Origin: Diploptera punctata
Lineage: Eukaryota; Arthropoda; Insecta; Blattodea; Blaberidae
Direction of reading: 5' to 3'
Length of the DNA: 64,000 nt
Assembly: GCA_030220185.1 (NCBI GenBank)
Contig: JASPKZ010003844.1
Coordinates: forward strand, 2,368,501 to 2,432,500
Part shown: positions 43,870 to 53,367 of the stretch, in pieces
Position numbering within the stretch: the first letter of the stretch is position 1
Layout of the letters: each line of letters begins with the position of its first letter
Position numbers and translations under genes: made by a program
Notes under the pieces: model-generated
Databases searched by the model: none
Told to the model about the DNA's origin: nothing
Seen by the model: the letters and a program-made list of their open reading frames with translations, nothing else

Positions 43870-44225
43870 TATTTGAAAATAATAGTAGTAGGACTTTATT
43901 AGACAAAAAGTAAGATATTTACAATATTATTTACAAATATGGGTCGCACGGGCAGTAAGCCGTACGTGCTGTTGACAGTCCGTTACAATAAAGTAATAAT
44001 TGCTACTAGTGTGAAGAAAAATAAACAACAAAAAAAAAGCAATAACATTACAATTACATAAAGAAAACGCAATAATATTACAATTAAATAATAACACAAT
44101 AGCATTATACACTAAAAAAAGCAATAACATTACAATTACATAAAGAAAACACAGTAATATTACAATTAAATAATAGCACAATAGCATTATACACTAAAAA
44201 ACATAATATTACCATGACATAAGAA
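43870..44225 (-). repeat. Repeat-X with 82-bp minisatellite
   Basis: The 3' end taataaagtcctact matches 2850-2865 in inverse. The minisatellite units at 44039-44120 and 44121-~44200 (gcaataacattacaattaca..) give a spurious hydrophobic minus frame (43927-44187). Confidence 0.7.
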
Positions 44226-44760
44226 AACACAGTAAAAATAATAAAGCTTTGAACGAATTGGTACAGATGATATCGTTTGAAAATAATTCGTTAAATTGAA
44301 CAGCAATTGCATTTTACAAGATATACTATATGAAATGCAAATAACAGTAGAATTTCACAGCTTATTTATATACAGCCAGAGATCCTAGATGAGATAAAAG
44401 AAAGATGCTGGAGCCATCATATAAAATTGCAATAAAAAATAAATAAAATATATCCTCAACTCGTGTCCAACTCAGGGTCGGGTCGAGAGATGGTATGAGA
44501 TGAAGCCCATATATTTATAGAGGTCTATGAACTACAAGGGGGCCCGCCGACCATTTCTGACGCACCGTCACAGGGGCGGATGAACGAAATGAAAAGAATT
44601 GGATGAGATGAGTACGGAGAAATGGTGGAATGCAGTTTGTGACAGGGTAAAACGGGAGAAACCCCGAGAAAAACCTGCCCAAGCTCCGTTTCGTCCACCA
44701 AGAATCCTACATGGATAATAAAAAATAAATTATGAATTGATAACAAAATTCATTCATTTG
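44226..44760. other. Interval with a GC-richer block
   Basis: 44520-44700 contains gggagaaaccccgagaaaaa, reminiscent of SINE-H/I bodies, but without a tRNA head. No gene recognised. Confidence 0.4.
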
Positions 44761-44764
44761 TAAT

Positions 44765-44808
44765 CATGTCTGAAGAGGGTACAAAGTACCGAAACAACTG
44801 TTACAAAT
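44765..44808 (+). ncRNA. Hammerhead-ribozyme-like motif
   Basis: TGT-CTGAAGA-G-GGTAC-AAA-GTACC-GAAACA-AC-TGTT-ACA. Stem II is a perfect GGTAC/GTACC, stem III is ACA/TGT around a 2-base loop, T follows as the cleavage base, and stem I can start TGT/ACA. The core differs from CUGAUGA only at position 7. Same family as 47582-47622. Activity is inferred only. Confidence 0.55.
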
Positions 44809-45058
44809 TTTTATTGTAATAAATAAGAAAATCATATATAATTTCAAGTATTATTTTTATTTAATTAAAGAGATAAATTGTTATAATTCTAGCGGAACAT
44901 GTATAATCTGTGTGTATGCAGCAAAGTTCTCAGTGAATGTACAGTGTGATGTTTAAACGTCTCAGAATTAATTAAAATATAATGAAGTATTACAGAAGTG
45001 AATGGACTGGGCTAGTGAAGATCATAAAATAATAGAAAATTCGAATTATAGATATTTA

Positions 45059-45342
45059 TTAAAATATGTATACAGTCAATATGCCCATTTCACCAATTAA
45101 TGTTTTAAAATGGTCAACAAGTTTCCACAGCCAAGCTGTCATTCTCAAGACCAGATATTGACTGAAGACAAAATTGATAATAAATAAATAATTAATAAAT
45201 TACCCTGTTTATTTATTTATTATCAATTTTGTCTTCAGTCAATATCTGGTCTTGAGAATGACAGCTTGGCTGTGGAAACTTTTTGACCATTTTAAAACAT
45301 TAATTGGTGAAATGGGCATATTGACTGTATACATATTTTAAT
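45059..45342. repeat. Near-perfect long inverted repeat (fold-back)
   Basis: Arms 45059-45189 and 45211-45342 are reverse complements over ~131 bp with about one mismatch (caacaag versus caaaaag), around a ~21-bp spacer. Neither arm matches another family here. A transcript would form a long hairpin. Confidence 0.9.
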
Positions 45343-46039
45343 ATTTTATCACCAAGAAGATCACTTGTGTATTAAATAAATATTTATGTTAGACTTATGT
45401 ATACATCTGTTCGTGTGTAGTAACTCATGAAGTGAGTACATTCGAACTTTCTCCTATACATACTAGATGTCCTAACCCCACACGAGACACAGGTGTTTCA
45501 TTCATTAAATGGACCATAGAAAAGTGGTGTCTATATCTTTCAAATCTAGAAGACAAAATCAGGAAATCAATGTTAATTCACATTCAGTTTTATACCTTTC
45601 CAATAAGTAAACATAAATAATTACAAATGGTATGCACTGGGATGCCTTTGCGATATTACGTACATCACACAACTTAAATATTCTAAACAGATTCTAAACG
45701 TCCCATTCATTTCAAAAGTAAATATTTATAATTCTCTGAAACGAAACAATGTTTCAGTAGCAGATATGAGGATATTTCAAGCACAATTTAAACAAGATAT
45801 CTCAAAATGAAAATATTTTCACGAAACCAGATGAGGGAAATTTTACAGACATGCGAGCATAGAGGAAGGAATAAGGAATTTGGACTGATATGTGAGGTGG
45901 TGAAGGTTGGCAAATCCCCAGAAAAGTTAGAAGTTAGAGTCTTTTTTTTTGTGTAACTCCAAACAATCTTTCCAGAGTTGAAATATCTTGGACTTCGACC
46001 CAACCTGTCTTTAATTTATCTCTTAAAACTCATTTTTAG
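45343..46039. other. Interval with nothing recognised
   Basis: Short frames only. Confidence 0.5.
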
Positions 46040-46044
46040 TCGAT

Positions 46045-46128
46045 CCCATAGCTCAATTGATACGAGAATCTCATCGATTGACCTCAAATTCTACACGTTC
46101 AGAAGCCGTTTCGATTCCAACATGTCAT
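46045..46128 (+). mobile_element. tRNA-like SINE head
   Basis: catagctcaattgatacgag (A-box-like) and GTTTCGATTCC (B-box) spaced like a tRNA gene. Stems are not preserved. Confidence 0.45.
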
Positions 46129-46468
46129 TGTTAGAATTTTCTTTCTTGTCATAAAGTTTCTCCTACCACATTACTTTGATACATAGCCCTTTGTTCACTT
46201 TCTCATTATTAGTTCCTACATCAACAGGCCTACTTCTTTATAGGATACTCAAAACACAGTTTCTTTTAATGATGAAATATATTCAGATGATTTACAGTTT
46301 AAAAAACTACGTAAAAATTCCTCGTGCAAAGTAACTAATACTAGAATATTGTAATCGTTGTCAAAAATGATATATCAACAAAAGTATTAAAATGTATATC
46401 CAATTATATTACTTCATGTAGTTAGAAGAATATTTAGTATTCGTTTTTTCTCTGTGACATAATTTTAA

Positions 46469-46469
<1 letters not shown>

Positions 46470-46506
<37 letters not shown>
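46470..46506. repeat. (TAA)n microsatellite
   Basis: About 12 units. Confidence 0.9.
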
Positions 46507-46507
<1 letters not shown>

Positions 46508-46534
46508 TATCCGGTTTTAACAATGTTAATATAT

Positions 46535-46696
46535 TTTTCCGGCACCAATAATTTATCTTCAATTTCGCTTTATAATTTTCCTCCATTTGTCTCTATTGTA
46601 CCACATTTATTCCTCTATTTCCCAGTCCTTCAAAGTTTCTCTAATCCCTTGTATCCACGTGAGATTTGGTCGTCCATTTCTTCTCGTTCCTGATGG
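46535..46696 (-). pseudogene. Reverse transcriptase C-terminal remnant
   Basis: Minus strand PSGTRRNGRPNLTWIQGIRE then TLKDWEIEE-stop-MWYNRDKWRKIIKRN. The GRP..TW..GIR..L..W.RD.WR ending is characteristic of LINE C-termini. (TAA)n lies on both sides (46470-46506, 46698-46718). Confidence 0.65.
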
Positions 46697-46719
46697 TAAT
46701 AATAATAATAATAATAATT

Positions 46720-47234
46720 CCAAGCTATGCAATTGCATGTTTTAATTTAATTTTCTGAATGCATTTCAGTCTTTGTCAAATTAAGCAATCTCTATAACTA
46801 TTTCAGATATATTCTTGCGTACTTCTGATATAAATATACTTATTTATATTAAAATTTATTTTATTTCAGATATATATACTCATATGATATTCCATAGAAT
46901 GAGATATTATATTTTTGAAAGTAGGTTAATTAAACCACAGCCAAGAATATTACATATTAATAAATTATTGTGTTTGCTACAACATCTAGCAATTAATAAT
47001 ACCTTAGACTTCTGTAATTCCTTACGCAAACCGGCCAACTTTTATAAATAAATGGTACTCATAAAAATCTTTAAATATACGTAACTGTCCCCATTTTTAT
47101 TAAAGTGAAAATGTGATGAATCTAACTTAATCTCTATAATACAAAGTTACTTGTGAATTTTGTATTTCCATATTGTTTTTTTCTTGACGAAATTAAATAC
47201 ATATTACTCTAGAACCAATCGTTATTATTTTTGT
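46720..47234. other. AT-rich interval, nothing recognised
   Basis: A 78-codon plus frame at 46815-47051 is unrecognised. Confidence 0.45.
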
Positions 47235-47235
47235 T

Positions 47236-47239
47236 ATTA

Positions 47240-47283
<44 letters not shown>

Positions 47284-47297
47284 TATTATATTATTAT
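47236..47297. repeat. (ATT)n microsatellite
   Basis: About 20 units, interrupted. Confidence 0.95.
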
Positions 47298-47299
47298 TA

Positions 47300-47470
47300 C
47301 TATTTTTCTTTCTTTCCCTTGTCAACTTTATATTGTGTAGTCTATAATTATCTATTATGTATCATAATTCTTATTGTATGTATAATTTAACCCTGGTGAA
47401 GTGGAAGAGAAGACCTTACGGTCTTAACTCCATCAGGTAAATAAAATAAAATAAAATAAAATAAATAATT
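47300..47470 (+). mobile_element. LINE-E 3' UTR, hairpin and (AAATA)n tail
   Basis: tttcccttgtcaact (also at 52876) then hairpin AAGACC-TTAC-GGTCTT at 47410-47425, closed by the outer stem CCTGGTG/CATCAGG. Tail AATAAAATAAAATAAA to ~47470. The A-U pair at stem position 4 replaces the G-C of other copies on both strands. Confidence 0.75.
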
Positions 47471-47581
47471 AAATAAATAATCAATTGAGTTGGTGTTTAC
47501 TTGATGAAAATCCATATTTATTAATTAAATAAAAATAAAACTTAGTTTTATTTGATTTTCATGTTTATTAAGATATAATTC

Positions 47582-47622
47582 AGTGACAGCTGTTTCGGTA
47601 CACTGTACCTTCTTCAGACATG
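47582..47622 (-). ncRNA. Hammerhead-ribozyme-like motif of a Penelope-like element
   Basis: Minus strand CTGAAGA-A-GGTAC-AGT-GTACC-GAAA-CAGCTG-TC-AC. Stem II is perfect. Stem III is the zero-loop palindrome ACAGCTGT, as in the short-stem-III hammerheads described from Penelope elements. It lies ~120 bp downstream of the GIY-YIG stop codon. Stem I is weak (GT/AC). Confidence 0.6.
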
Positions 47623-47743
47623 TTAACATGTTATGAATTGTGTTATTATAGTACATATCAATTGATCTAAGCAACAACACAACAATGAGTTATTTAAATT
47701 TTTTAATTTAACAAAGGCGATTCATGCAAATCATGTTGAGAAT

Positions 47744-47944
47744 TTACAGTTTATTACTACTTTTCAATTTATTTATTTCTACAGCCTCCAAAAGATCCAA
47801 CTTCTTACCCTTATCACAAACATGTAAAATTTCAAAATTTGGATCGAAACAATGGTTAAATTGGAATAGGTGGTTAGCATATTTTGAATATTCTAAATTT
47901 CTGTTATATGCTCTCATGTGTTCCTTTATCCGAGAGATAAATCG
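47744..47944 (-). pseudogene. Penelope-like GIY-YIG endonuclease C-terminus
   Basis: Minus frame RFISRIKEHMRAYNRN, LEYSKYANHLFQFNHCFD, PNFEILHVCDKGKKLDLLEA, VEINKLKSSNKL-stop. It has the GIY-YIG signature after the YIG: R-x3-RIKEH, S-K-A-NH, and the catalytic-region glutamate in LLEAVEI. Upstream, ETSYVN-stop is the decayed YVG motif, so the frame is broken there and the reverse transcriptase is absent. These endonucleases nick DNA for target-primed reverse transcription. Confidence 0.75.
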
Positions 47945-47949
47945 TTAAT

Positions 47950-48454
47950 TTACATATGAAGTTTCAAGGAAAAAGGTAGATAAATAGATTAATTGGATTA
48001 ATAGAGTTACCAGGATTTACGAATGACCTTAATGGTACAGTTTATGTGACTTAAACTGCAGAAAACAGTAAGATGGCCACAGAGAAATTCCATATTACAT
48101 ATTTATATATGAGTTAAAAATTTGTACAGTTTTAAACTTCAAATAATTCTTAACCTACAAAATAGTAAGAAATGTGACTTACCTCCAACTTCCCTCCCAA
48201 TCTTTATATGTTAGAATTAATGTATCCTTAGTTATTCCCTATTATAGAATTTTAAATTTCATTAGCATTTTGAATGTATCCCTCTTTCCTTTATCAGTAT
48301 TAGTACAATAATATCGTAATTAAATTACATAATTATAGAATTAAATTCTAATCCTAAACTAAAAAACATTAGATAAATGTTTAATTAAATAAAAATACAT
48401 GTGATAACTATAACTAAATTATTCTAAGCAGTATAACAAGCATATTATAAACAT
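47950..48454. other. AT-rich interval, nothing recognised
   Basis: No Penelope coding similarity could be extended here. Confidence 0.45.
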
Positions 48455-48455
48455 A

Positions 48456-48535
48456 GCGACTCCGTGGCGCAAATGGTTAGACATTCTATCTCTACCTTTG
48501 GGTCCCAAGTTCACGTCTTGGTCACTTACATGTGG
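48456..48535 (+). mobile_element. tRNA-like sequence, SINE head remnant
   Basis: gactccgtggcgcaaatggttag is a good A-box/D-arm. The B-box (agttcacgtcttgg) is mutated. Confidence 0.45.
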
Positions 48536-48552
48536 GTTTGTGATTGATGAAT

Positions 48553-48752
48553 TGTTTTTATACTTTTTGTTTACACTGTTATTCCTTCTTTCACCTTTTT
48601 GTTAACTTTCTTTTATTCTCACATATAGACACAAGGACAGGACACACACCCAGACCCAAGATGGAGATTTAAAATCCCGTACCTCGCCTGGAATCGAACT
48701 CGGGTCGCTGGAGTGGAAGGTACGGACTCTACCGACTACGCCACGGCGACGG
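48553..48752 (-). mobile_element. SINE-K monomer
   Basis: Head at 48690-48750 (complement of ggaatcgaactcgggtcgct, ctaccgactacgccacggcg), body with cacacccagacccaag, T-rich outer end. TGATGAAT occurs on both sides (~48544 and 48755), a possible 8-bp target duplication. Confidence 0.8.
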
Positions 48753-49012
48753 ACTGATGAATAGGAACTAGGGTAGCTTTCTTCCGTTTCCCTCTCACAA
48801 AAACTTAATCCAACCATTTCTTCATACTATTGTCATCTGTTTTGTTTCATTTCTTCTACCTCTCTGATCGTACGAGAGGCGTGGTTAACCGATATCCGTG
48901 TATAACAGATCATCAATAATAGTGGCATCATCTCACCCTTCGACCTGATCATTTAGTATCAGTAGTATTTTTTTTTTTCATTTTCTATTTTGTGCATGTT
49001 ATATTTTCTATC

Positions 49013-49138
49013 TATCTTCGGGTTTTTACAGCTGCTGCCATCTTCCCATGCCAAACCTCCAAAGCTTTAAGATCTTGGGCATTTTCATTACTTAGTCCTC
49101 TTGCTTGCATTACTATCCTCATGATTTCATTCCATGTT
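49013..49138 (-). pseudogene. LINE-D C-terminal fragment
   Basis: Minus strand NMEWNEIMRIVMQARGLSNE, NAQDLKALEVWHGKMAAAVK. Same ending as 38115-38270. Confidence 0.75.
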
Positions 49139-49139
49139 A

Positions 49140-49300
49140 CATTAATTAAATCTAGAGTAAATCAAATTATACCTATTGTAAATAATAATTGTATTGTACA
49201 CGTAGTATATAATCATTCATGTTTATTGTAAGACAATGTTTTGTATTTTTTAAGTGCTAGACAAGGCCTTAAGGCCTTAACTCTGCCAGGTAAAGTGAAG
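49140..49300 (+). mobile_element. LINE-E 3' end with hairpin
   Basis: 3' UTR-like sequence then AAGGCC-TTAA-GGCCTT (49263-49278) and ctctgccaggtaaagtga, followed by an (ATT)n tract at 49312-49378. Confidence 0.7.
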
Positions 49301-49310
49301 TTATTATGTA

Positions 49311-49311
<1 letters not shown>

Positions 49312-49349
<38 letters not shown>

Positions 49350-49378
49350 TACTATTATTATTGTTGTTATTATTATTT
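49312..49378. repeat. (ATT)n microsatellite
   Basis: About 20 units; tail of LINE-E. Confidence 0.95.
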
Positions 49379-49392
49379 GTCGATGGAAATGG

Positions 49393-49755
49393 ATTTCTTG
49401 AGGAGATCAGCAAGATGTTCAAAATTAGACAAAATAAGAAATATTGTCATAAGAGAAAAAAATGAATATTGGTTATTCAATAGTAGATTATATACAGTAT
49501 AAGCAATTGAATTGGTATGGGCACGTACGACGAATGCAAGAAGAAAGATTACCCAGGAAAACATTGGAATGGTGTCCACCTGGAAGAAGGAGGAGAGGAA
49601 GACCTCGAAACTCGTGGATGCAGGAAATAAGAACTGGAATGAGAGCAAGGGGACTGGAGGACATGGATTGGATGGAGAGAGACGAATGGAGAACAAAAAT
49701 AAAAACTTTAGGCACAGAAAGATGTGTAAACATTAAAATTCTGTATATAAATAAA
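49393..49755 (+). pseudogene. LINE-C C-terminus
   Basis: FLRRSARCSKLDKIRNIVIR, a one-base slip in an A-run at ~49458, then NIGYSIVDYIQYKQLNWYGH, VRRMQEERLPRKTLEWCPPG, RRRRGRPRNSWMQEIRTGMR and a stop after CVNI near 49737. Tail aataaaattattattatt. A typical R-R-GRP..SW LINE ending; 5'-truncated. Confidence 0.85.
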
Positions 49756-49929
49756 ATTATTATTATTTGTTCGAAACGAAGGTAAACTCGCGGATCTCGT
49801 CTAATAGATTTAGGGTACATAGAAGCCTCTCAGCAAAATATGTAGGCCTTTCTTGGTCCATAATTCAATTGCGACCCTGAAGATCTGATTTATTAAGGAA
49901 CTTAGGATTTTTACACCCTATTATCCACG

Positions 49930-50140
49930 ATGAATCCACTGATATGATCCTGAGGTAACGTCGTTGCCTTATACGCAGCGGGCTCGAGTTCGATTCTCGG
50001 TAGGGACAAGTTTCCTAGATGATGGTTCTTTATGAGTTATTTCTCACCTGTGAGACAAATGTCAGGAAACGTTAAGATCAAATAGTCTTCAAAGATCATC
50101 TGGCCATCATAATTATCATTATCATATTCGCCATCTTTAA
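49930..50140 (+). mobile_element. SINE-I/H-type 5' half
   Basis: Head with A-box-like ctgaggtaacgtcgttgcc and B-box GAGTTCGATTCTCGG (49983-49997), then tcacctgtgagacaaatgtc and a CAT-rich stretch. Confidence 0.7.
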
Positions 50141-50204
50141 TATGCATTTGTGAGTTAATTGTATGTCTTCTTCTTTATTAGGAATTTCTCTAAATGAAGC
50201 ATTT

Positions 50205-50610
50205 TTCTGCAATTAATTGTAAATTTTACTCCTCCATAAATCCCTATTTACTGCATCACTCTCTGTTATTTCTCTCGACACCATGCTCCTATTCACCCCT
50301 TATATCCACTGTTATTTTGGCCTCCTCTTTCTTCTGTTGCACCCTCTTGAAAATGTAATATCCTGTCATCTGACATCCTCTTTACGTGGCCAAACCATTT
50401 TAGTCTTCTTTGTTCAATAACTTGTAGAACATATTTTTAAACATCCATTATTTCTCTGATTTTAGTATTTCTAATTTTGTCTATTCTTGAATTTCTAGAA
50501 ACTTCCTCCAAAAGTCCATCTCTGTCTCCAATAGTTTATGTGCTTTATGTACTTGCTCTATGCTTAATGTCTCATTTTCCACACTTTAGAATAGTAAACT
50601 CTCCACCAAT
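50205..50610 (-). pseudogene. LINE-Q reverse transcriptase C-terminal remnant
   Basis: Minus strand GLLEEVSRNSRIDKIRNTKI, REIM, then VLQVIEQRRLKWFGHVKRMS, DDRI, and later RDLWRSKIYN. Several frameshifts. Similar layout to LINE-C but a distinct sequence. Confidence 0.7.
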
Positions 50611-50643
50611 GAACTGTGAATAAGTTTCTTAGTTTTATTCAGG

Positions 50644-50995
50644 TCCCGCACCGTAGCCGAGCGGTTAAGGTAGGAAGCCTTGGCGCAGAGCTACGGGACT
50701 TGCGCTGGTTCGAGTCTCCATGGGGGAAGAAATTTTCTCATGGTATTTCGGCCAGTATGGGACCGGTGTCCACCCAGCATCGTGAGGCAATTGGGTAACT
50801 ACAATAAGTAGCGGCTCCAGGTTGAGGAACCAGCTATAACGGCTGGGGGACTCGACATGCTAACCACATGTCACCCCTACACTGGTTGTTGATCATCTAC
50901 CTCTGTGATTGACACATGTGGATGTGAAGGGCCAGCAGCCAGCTGGTAAAAGGGCAACCGCTGAAAAGTGGAAAGACCCTCAATCGGAGTTTTAT
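50644..50995 (+). mobile_element. SINE-J, near full length
   Basis: Head gtcccgcaccgtagccgagc with Leu/Ser-type A-box and B-box GGTTCGAGTCTCC (50707-50719). All body blocks up to ggccagcagccagctgg. Best plus-strand SINE-J here. Confidence 0.9.
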
Positions 50996-51054
50996 TCAGA
51001 ATTTTTCTACTCCACAGCACCCGTGCTGTGATGATTAGTATGTTTTGTTTTAAA

Positions 51055-51240
51055 TATTCATGTTGTCTAAGAGAATGACGTAGATCGAACTTATCACTTA
51101 TCCGGGGAATCCCTTCATGGAATTCTGGTCAAAATATGTGTCTGGTCCAAAGTTTGAAAGCCGTCTCCCAACGGGTCGTGCTAGTGTAAGGCCCAGTCGG
51201 CCTGTGGCATGTAATTACACGTATAACATGAGAAGTTAAA
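51055..51240 (+). mobile_element. SINE-I 3' half
   Basis: cgaacttatcacttatccgg, ggaattctggtcaaaa, caacgggtcgtgctagtgta and the end gagaagttaaatta. Confidence 0.6.
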
Positions 51241-51277
51241 TTACCATAGAGAGGAATAAGATGATAAAATATATCGA

Positions 51278-51350
51278 CCCCGACCGGGATTGAACCCGCT
51301 AACGTTAAAAACAGAAGCAAGTAAGGTAACCACTAGTTCACTAAGATCAA
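51278..51350 (-). mobile_element. tRNA-like SINE head
   Basis: Minus strand gtgaactagtggttacctta (A-box) and GCGGGTTCAATCCCGGTC (B-box arm, 5-bp stem). No trailing body identified. Confidence 0.55.
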
Positions 51351-51430
51351 ATTATTGTAGTACCATTCATATTGATCCAGTAGAAAGAAGATAAATTATA
51401 ATGACTCCAATCTGCACATAAATAAATGAA

Positions 51431-51480
51431 TCTTCTTCTTCTTCTTCCTTCCAAGTATTAGGCCGAGGCCTGTTACGATC
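51431..51480 (-). mobile_element. LINE-F-type 3' terminus
   Basis: Sense: gatcgtaacAGGCC-tc-GGCCTaatacttgg then (GAA)n. Hairpin at 51460-51471 with a perfect AGGCC/GGCCT stem. Confidence 0.65.
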
Positions 51481-51559
51481 CTATAGAAAATTTTCCCTTA
51501 TGGGAAATTCTCGTATAAGACTTGAAAGCATAATAATGCTCCCTTCGATTGGTTGCTGG

Positions 51560-51950
51560 CCAAAGGAAGGCAAGACCAGTGATGGGGCTGCCATCTTATA
51601 GCCTCTGGTCAGGCTTTTCTGGAGAAGAAAAGAAAATAAAGGAAAGAAGAAATGGAAGAAAGGAAAGACTCCCTAGCCCTCGGATGCCCTAACAGCGTCG
51701 GGGTCAAAAAAAACAAGAGTTAACCAAGAGAGGTTAGATAGTAAAGTTAAAAGAGTGCAAAACACAAGTAAGTGGAAGAAATGTTTTGCACAGCTTGGGC
51801 ACCTTGTGGTCGCCATCCACATATCCCCTAGATGAGGACCCCTGAGGGAAAATGAATCTAAATCTGTAAAAAACATAACATTTATTGGGTTAGAGGTTCT
51901 ATCGAATCCGACGCCGCGGGCCATAAGACTCGCGAGCTGTTATTTGGTGG
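51560..51950. repeat. Repeat-U-like head and GC-richer unassigned repeat
   Basis: ccagtgatggggctgccatc resembles the repeat-U head. 51660-51930 carries gatgaggacccctgaggga and, at 51895-51910, a B-box-like GGATTCGATAG on the minus strand. An 83-codon minus frame here has no recognised domain. Confidence 0.35.
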
Positions 51951-51951
51951 G

Positions 51952-52540
51952 ACATAAATTAAGAAATTAAACATGGATATAGAACAATAAAGCACTGTTG
52001 AAACAATTTATTGACGATTAACCTTGGTTCCCAAGCATCTGGACGTTAATAGAGTTGCTAAATAATTGATGAAAGTATCTGCACCTGCGCCAAACAGGCG
52101 ATTTGCCAGGTGTTGGTTTGATGCGATCTCAGTCATCACTTCCACTTAACTAAACCCGGATGCATTAAAATCATAACAGGAACCATTTAATATTTCACAA
52201 CTAAAACTCATATAACAAAATATGCATGTGTGAAATCACATCATATTCACGGTATTCCGAAAACACAAACATACGGATGATGGAGTCAGAAGGTAAATTA
52301 AGAACTATCTGTCAAATGAATAATTCATTCAGTCAGAGACAGTAATAGTTTAAGTAACATACAGAAAATAATGGGTTGCACACCTCCTTTATCCTTTAAA
52401 TTCTAATTTACTGACAGTGACTTTATTGGAGAATATCTCGATAGAGGCAATATTGGAAAGTATATAAAATGCATGTTTATAAAGTAATTTTTAAAAGAAA
52501 AACTTACCTAAGTTGGGAGACATGAAGTTAAAATTATTTA
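51952..52540. other. Interval with nothing recognised
   Basis: No supported feature. Confidence 0.5.
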
Positions 52541-52604
52541 ACTTGATGGAGTTAAGACCGTACGGTGTTCTCTTCCACTTTATCAGGGTTAAATTATACA
52601 TATA
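52541..52604 (-). mobile_element. LINE-E 3' end with hairpin
   Basis: Sense AACACC-GTAC-GGTCTT (52554-52569), one mismatch in the stem, then ttaactccatcaag. Its 5' side abuts the tail of a SINE-G. Confidence 0.65.
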
Positions 52605-52605
52605 T

Positions 52606-52796
52606 AAAGTAAAGGTAAAGTGATCCCACTACAGGCCTCAGGAGGCCCTTGGGGTAGTAGAAGGTTAAGGCTCCCACTTTTTCTTGACAATCGGCACTTT
52701 ATGTCAGCCCTGCGTGACGGCCGCCTTTACCCCAGAACAATCGTCTGGTACTCATTTCAGTTAGAGGCTGAGTCGACCCCAGGACCATAGTACAGT
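52606..52796 (-). mobile_element. SINE-G, 5'-truncated
   Basis: Minus orientation, (AAAGT)n tail at 52606-52622, body to gaccccaggaccatagta. Lacks the tRNA head and a ggttg block found in other copies. Confidence 0.85.
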
Positions 52797-52815
52797 TATT
52801 GTTATTATTATTACA

Positions 52816-52875
<60 letters not shown>

Positions 52876-52876
52876 T
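52797..52876. repeat. (ATT)n microsatellite
   Basis: About 25 units. Confidence 0.95.
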
Positions 52877-52932
52877 CTTTCCCTTGTCAACTCAACTTGT
52901 AGATAATTCGTAATTGTTTATATATGTATAAT
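52877..52932 (+). mobile_element. LINE-E 3' UTR fragment
   Basis: tttcccttgtcaact and tatatgtataat match 47305-47390. It is cut at 52932 by the SINE-G head just before the expected hairpin. Confidence 0.55.
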
Positions 52933-53143
52933 GGGGCACGCCGTAGCGTAGTGGTTAAGGCACTGCGCTACAAGCCGGAAGGTCGAGGGTTCGAGTCCCG
53001 GTGGGTCCTAAGCTTCCCAACATTTGTCTTACAGGTGAGGAAAAACCCCGAAAAAACCTCATCCAGGAGCCTGTCCCGACCGGGAATCGAACCCGGGCCC
53101 GCTGCGTGACAAGGCAGCACGCTACCTCGAGACCACATAGGAC
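52933..53143. mobile_element. Chimera: SINE-G tRNA head (+) joined to antisense SINE-H
   Basis: 52935-53007 is a perfect SINE-G head (GTAGCGTAGTGGTTAAGGCA, B-box GGGTTCGAGTCCC). At gggtc it switches to antisense SINE-H (53008-53143) with its own intact head (complement of GAATCGAACCCGGG). The two heads face each other. Confidence 0.85.
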
Positions 53144-53316
53144 TATTACATTATATAGATTTTGAATTAATAGACCTAATTAAGTACAAAATGAGTAAAT
53201 TTACGATATATATTTTTTTTGCACGTACAATTTGAACTTGGTAATGAATAGGCTATACTTTATAAAGAATGTCATTCACAAACTACATAACCCGAAGTAA
53301 TGCATACTCTACATCT

Positions 53317-53319
<3 letters not shown>

Positions 53320-53362
<43 letters not shown>
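53320..53362. repeat. (TA)n microsatellite
   Basis: About 20 TA units. Confidence 0.95.
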
Positions 53363-53367
53363 TTATT

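Noticed and set aside
43927..44187. Hydrophobic repeat protein, like a membrane protein
   Set aside because: Translation of the repeat-X minisatellite. The similar frame at 2634-2822 is the same repeat.
51673..51924. Exon-like 83-codon minus frame with CPSC motif
   Set aside because: No splice or domain evidence, and it borders SINE-like sequence. Left as unassigned repeat.
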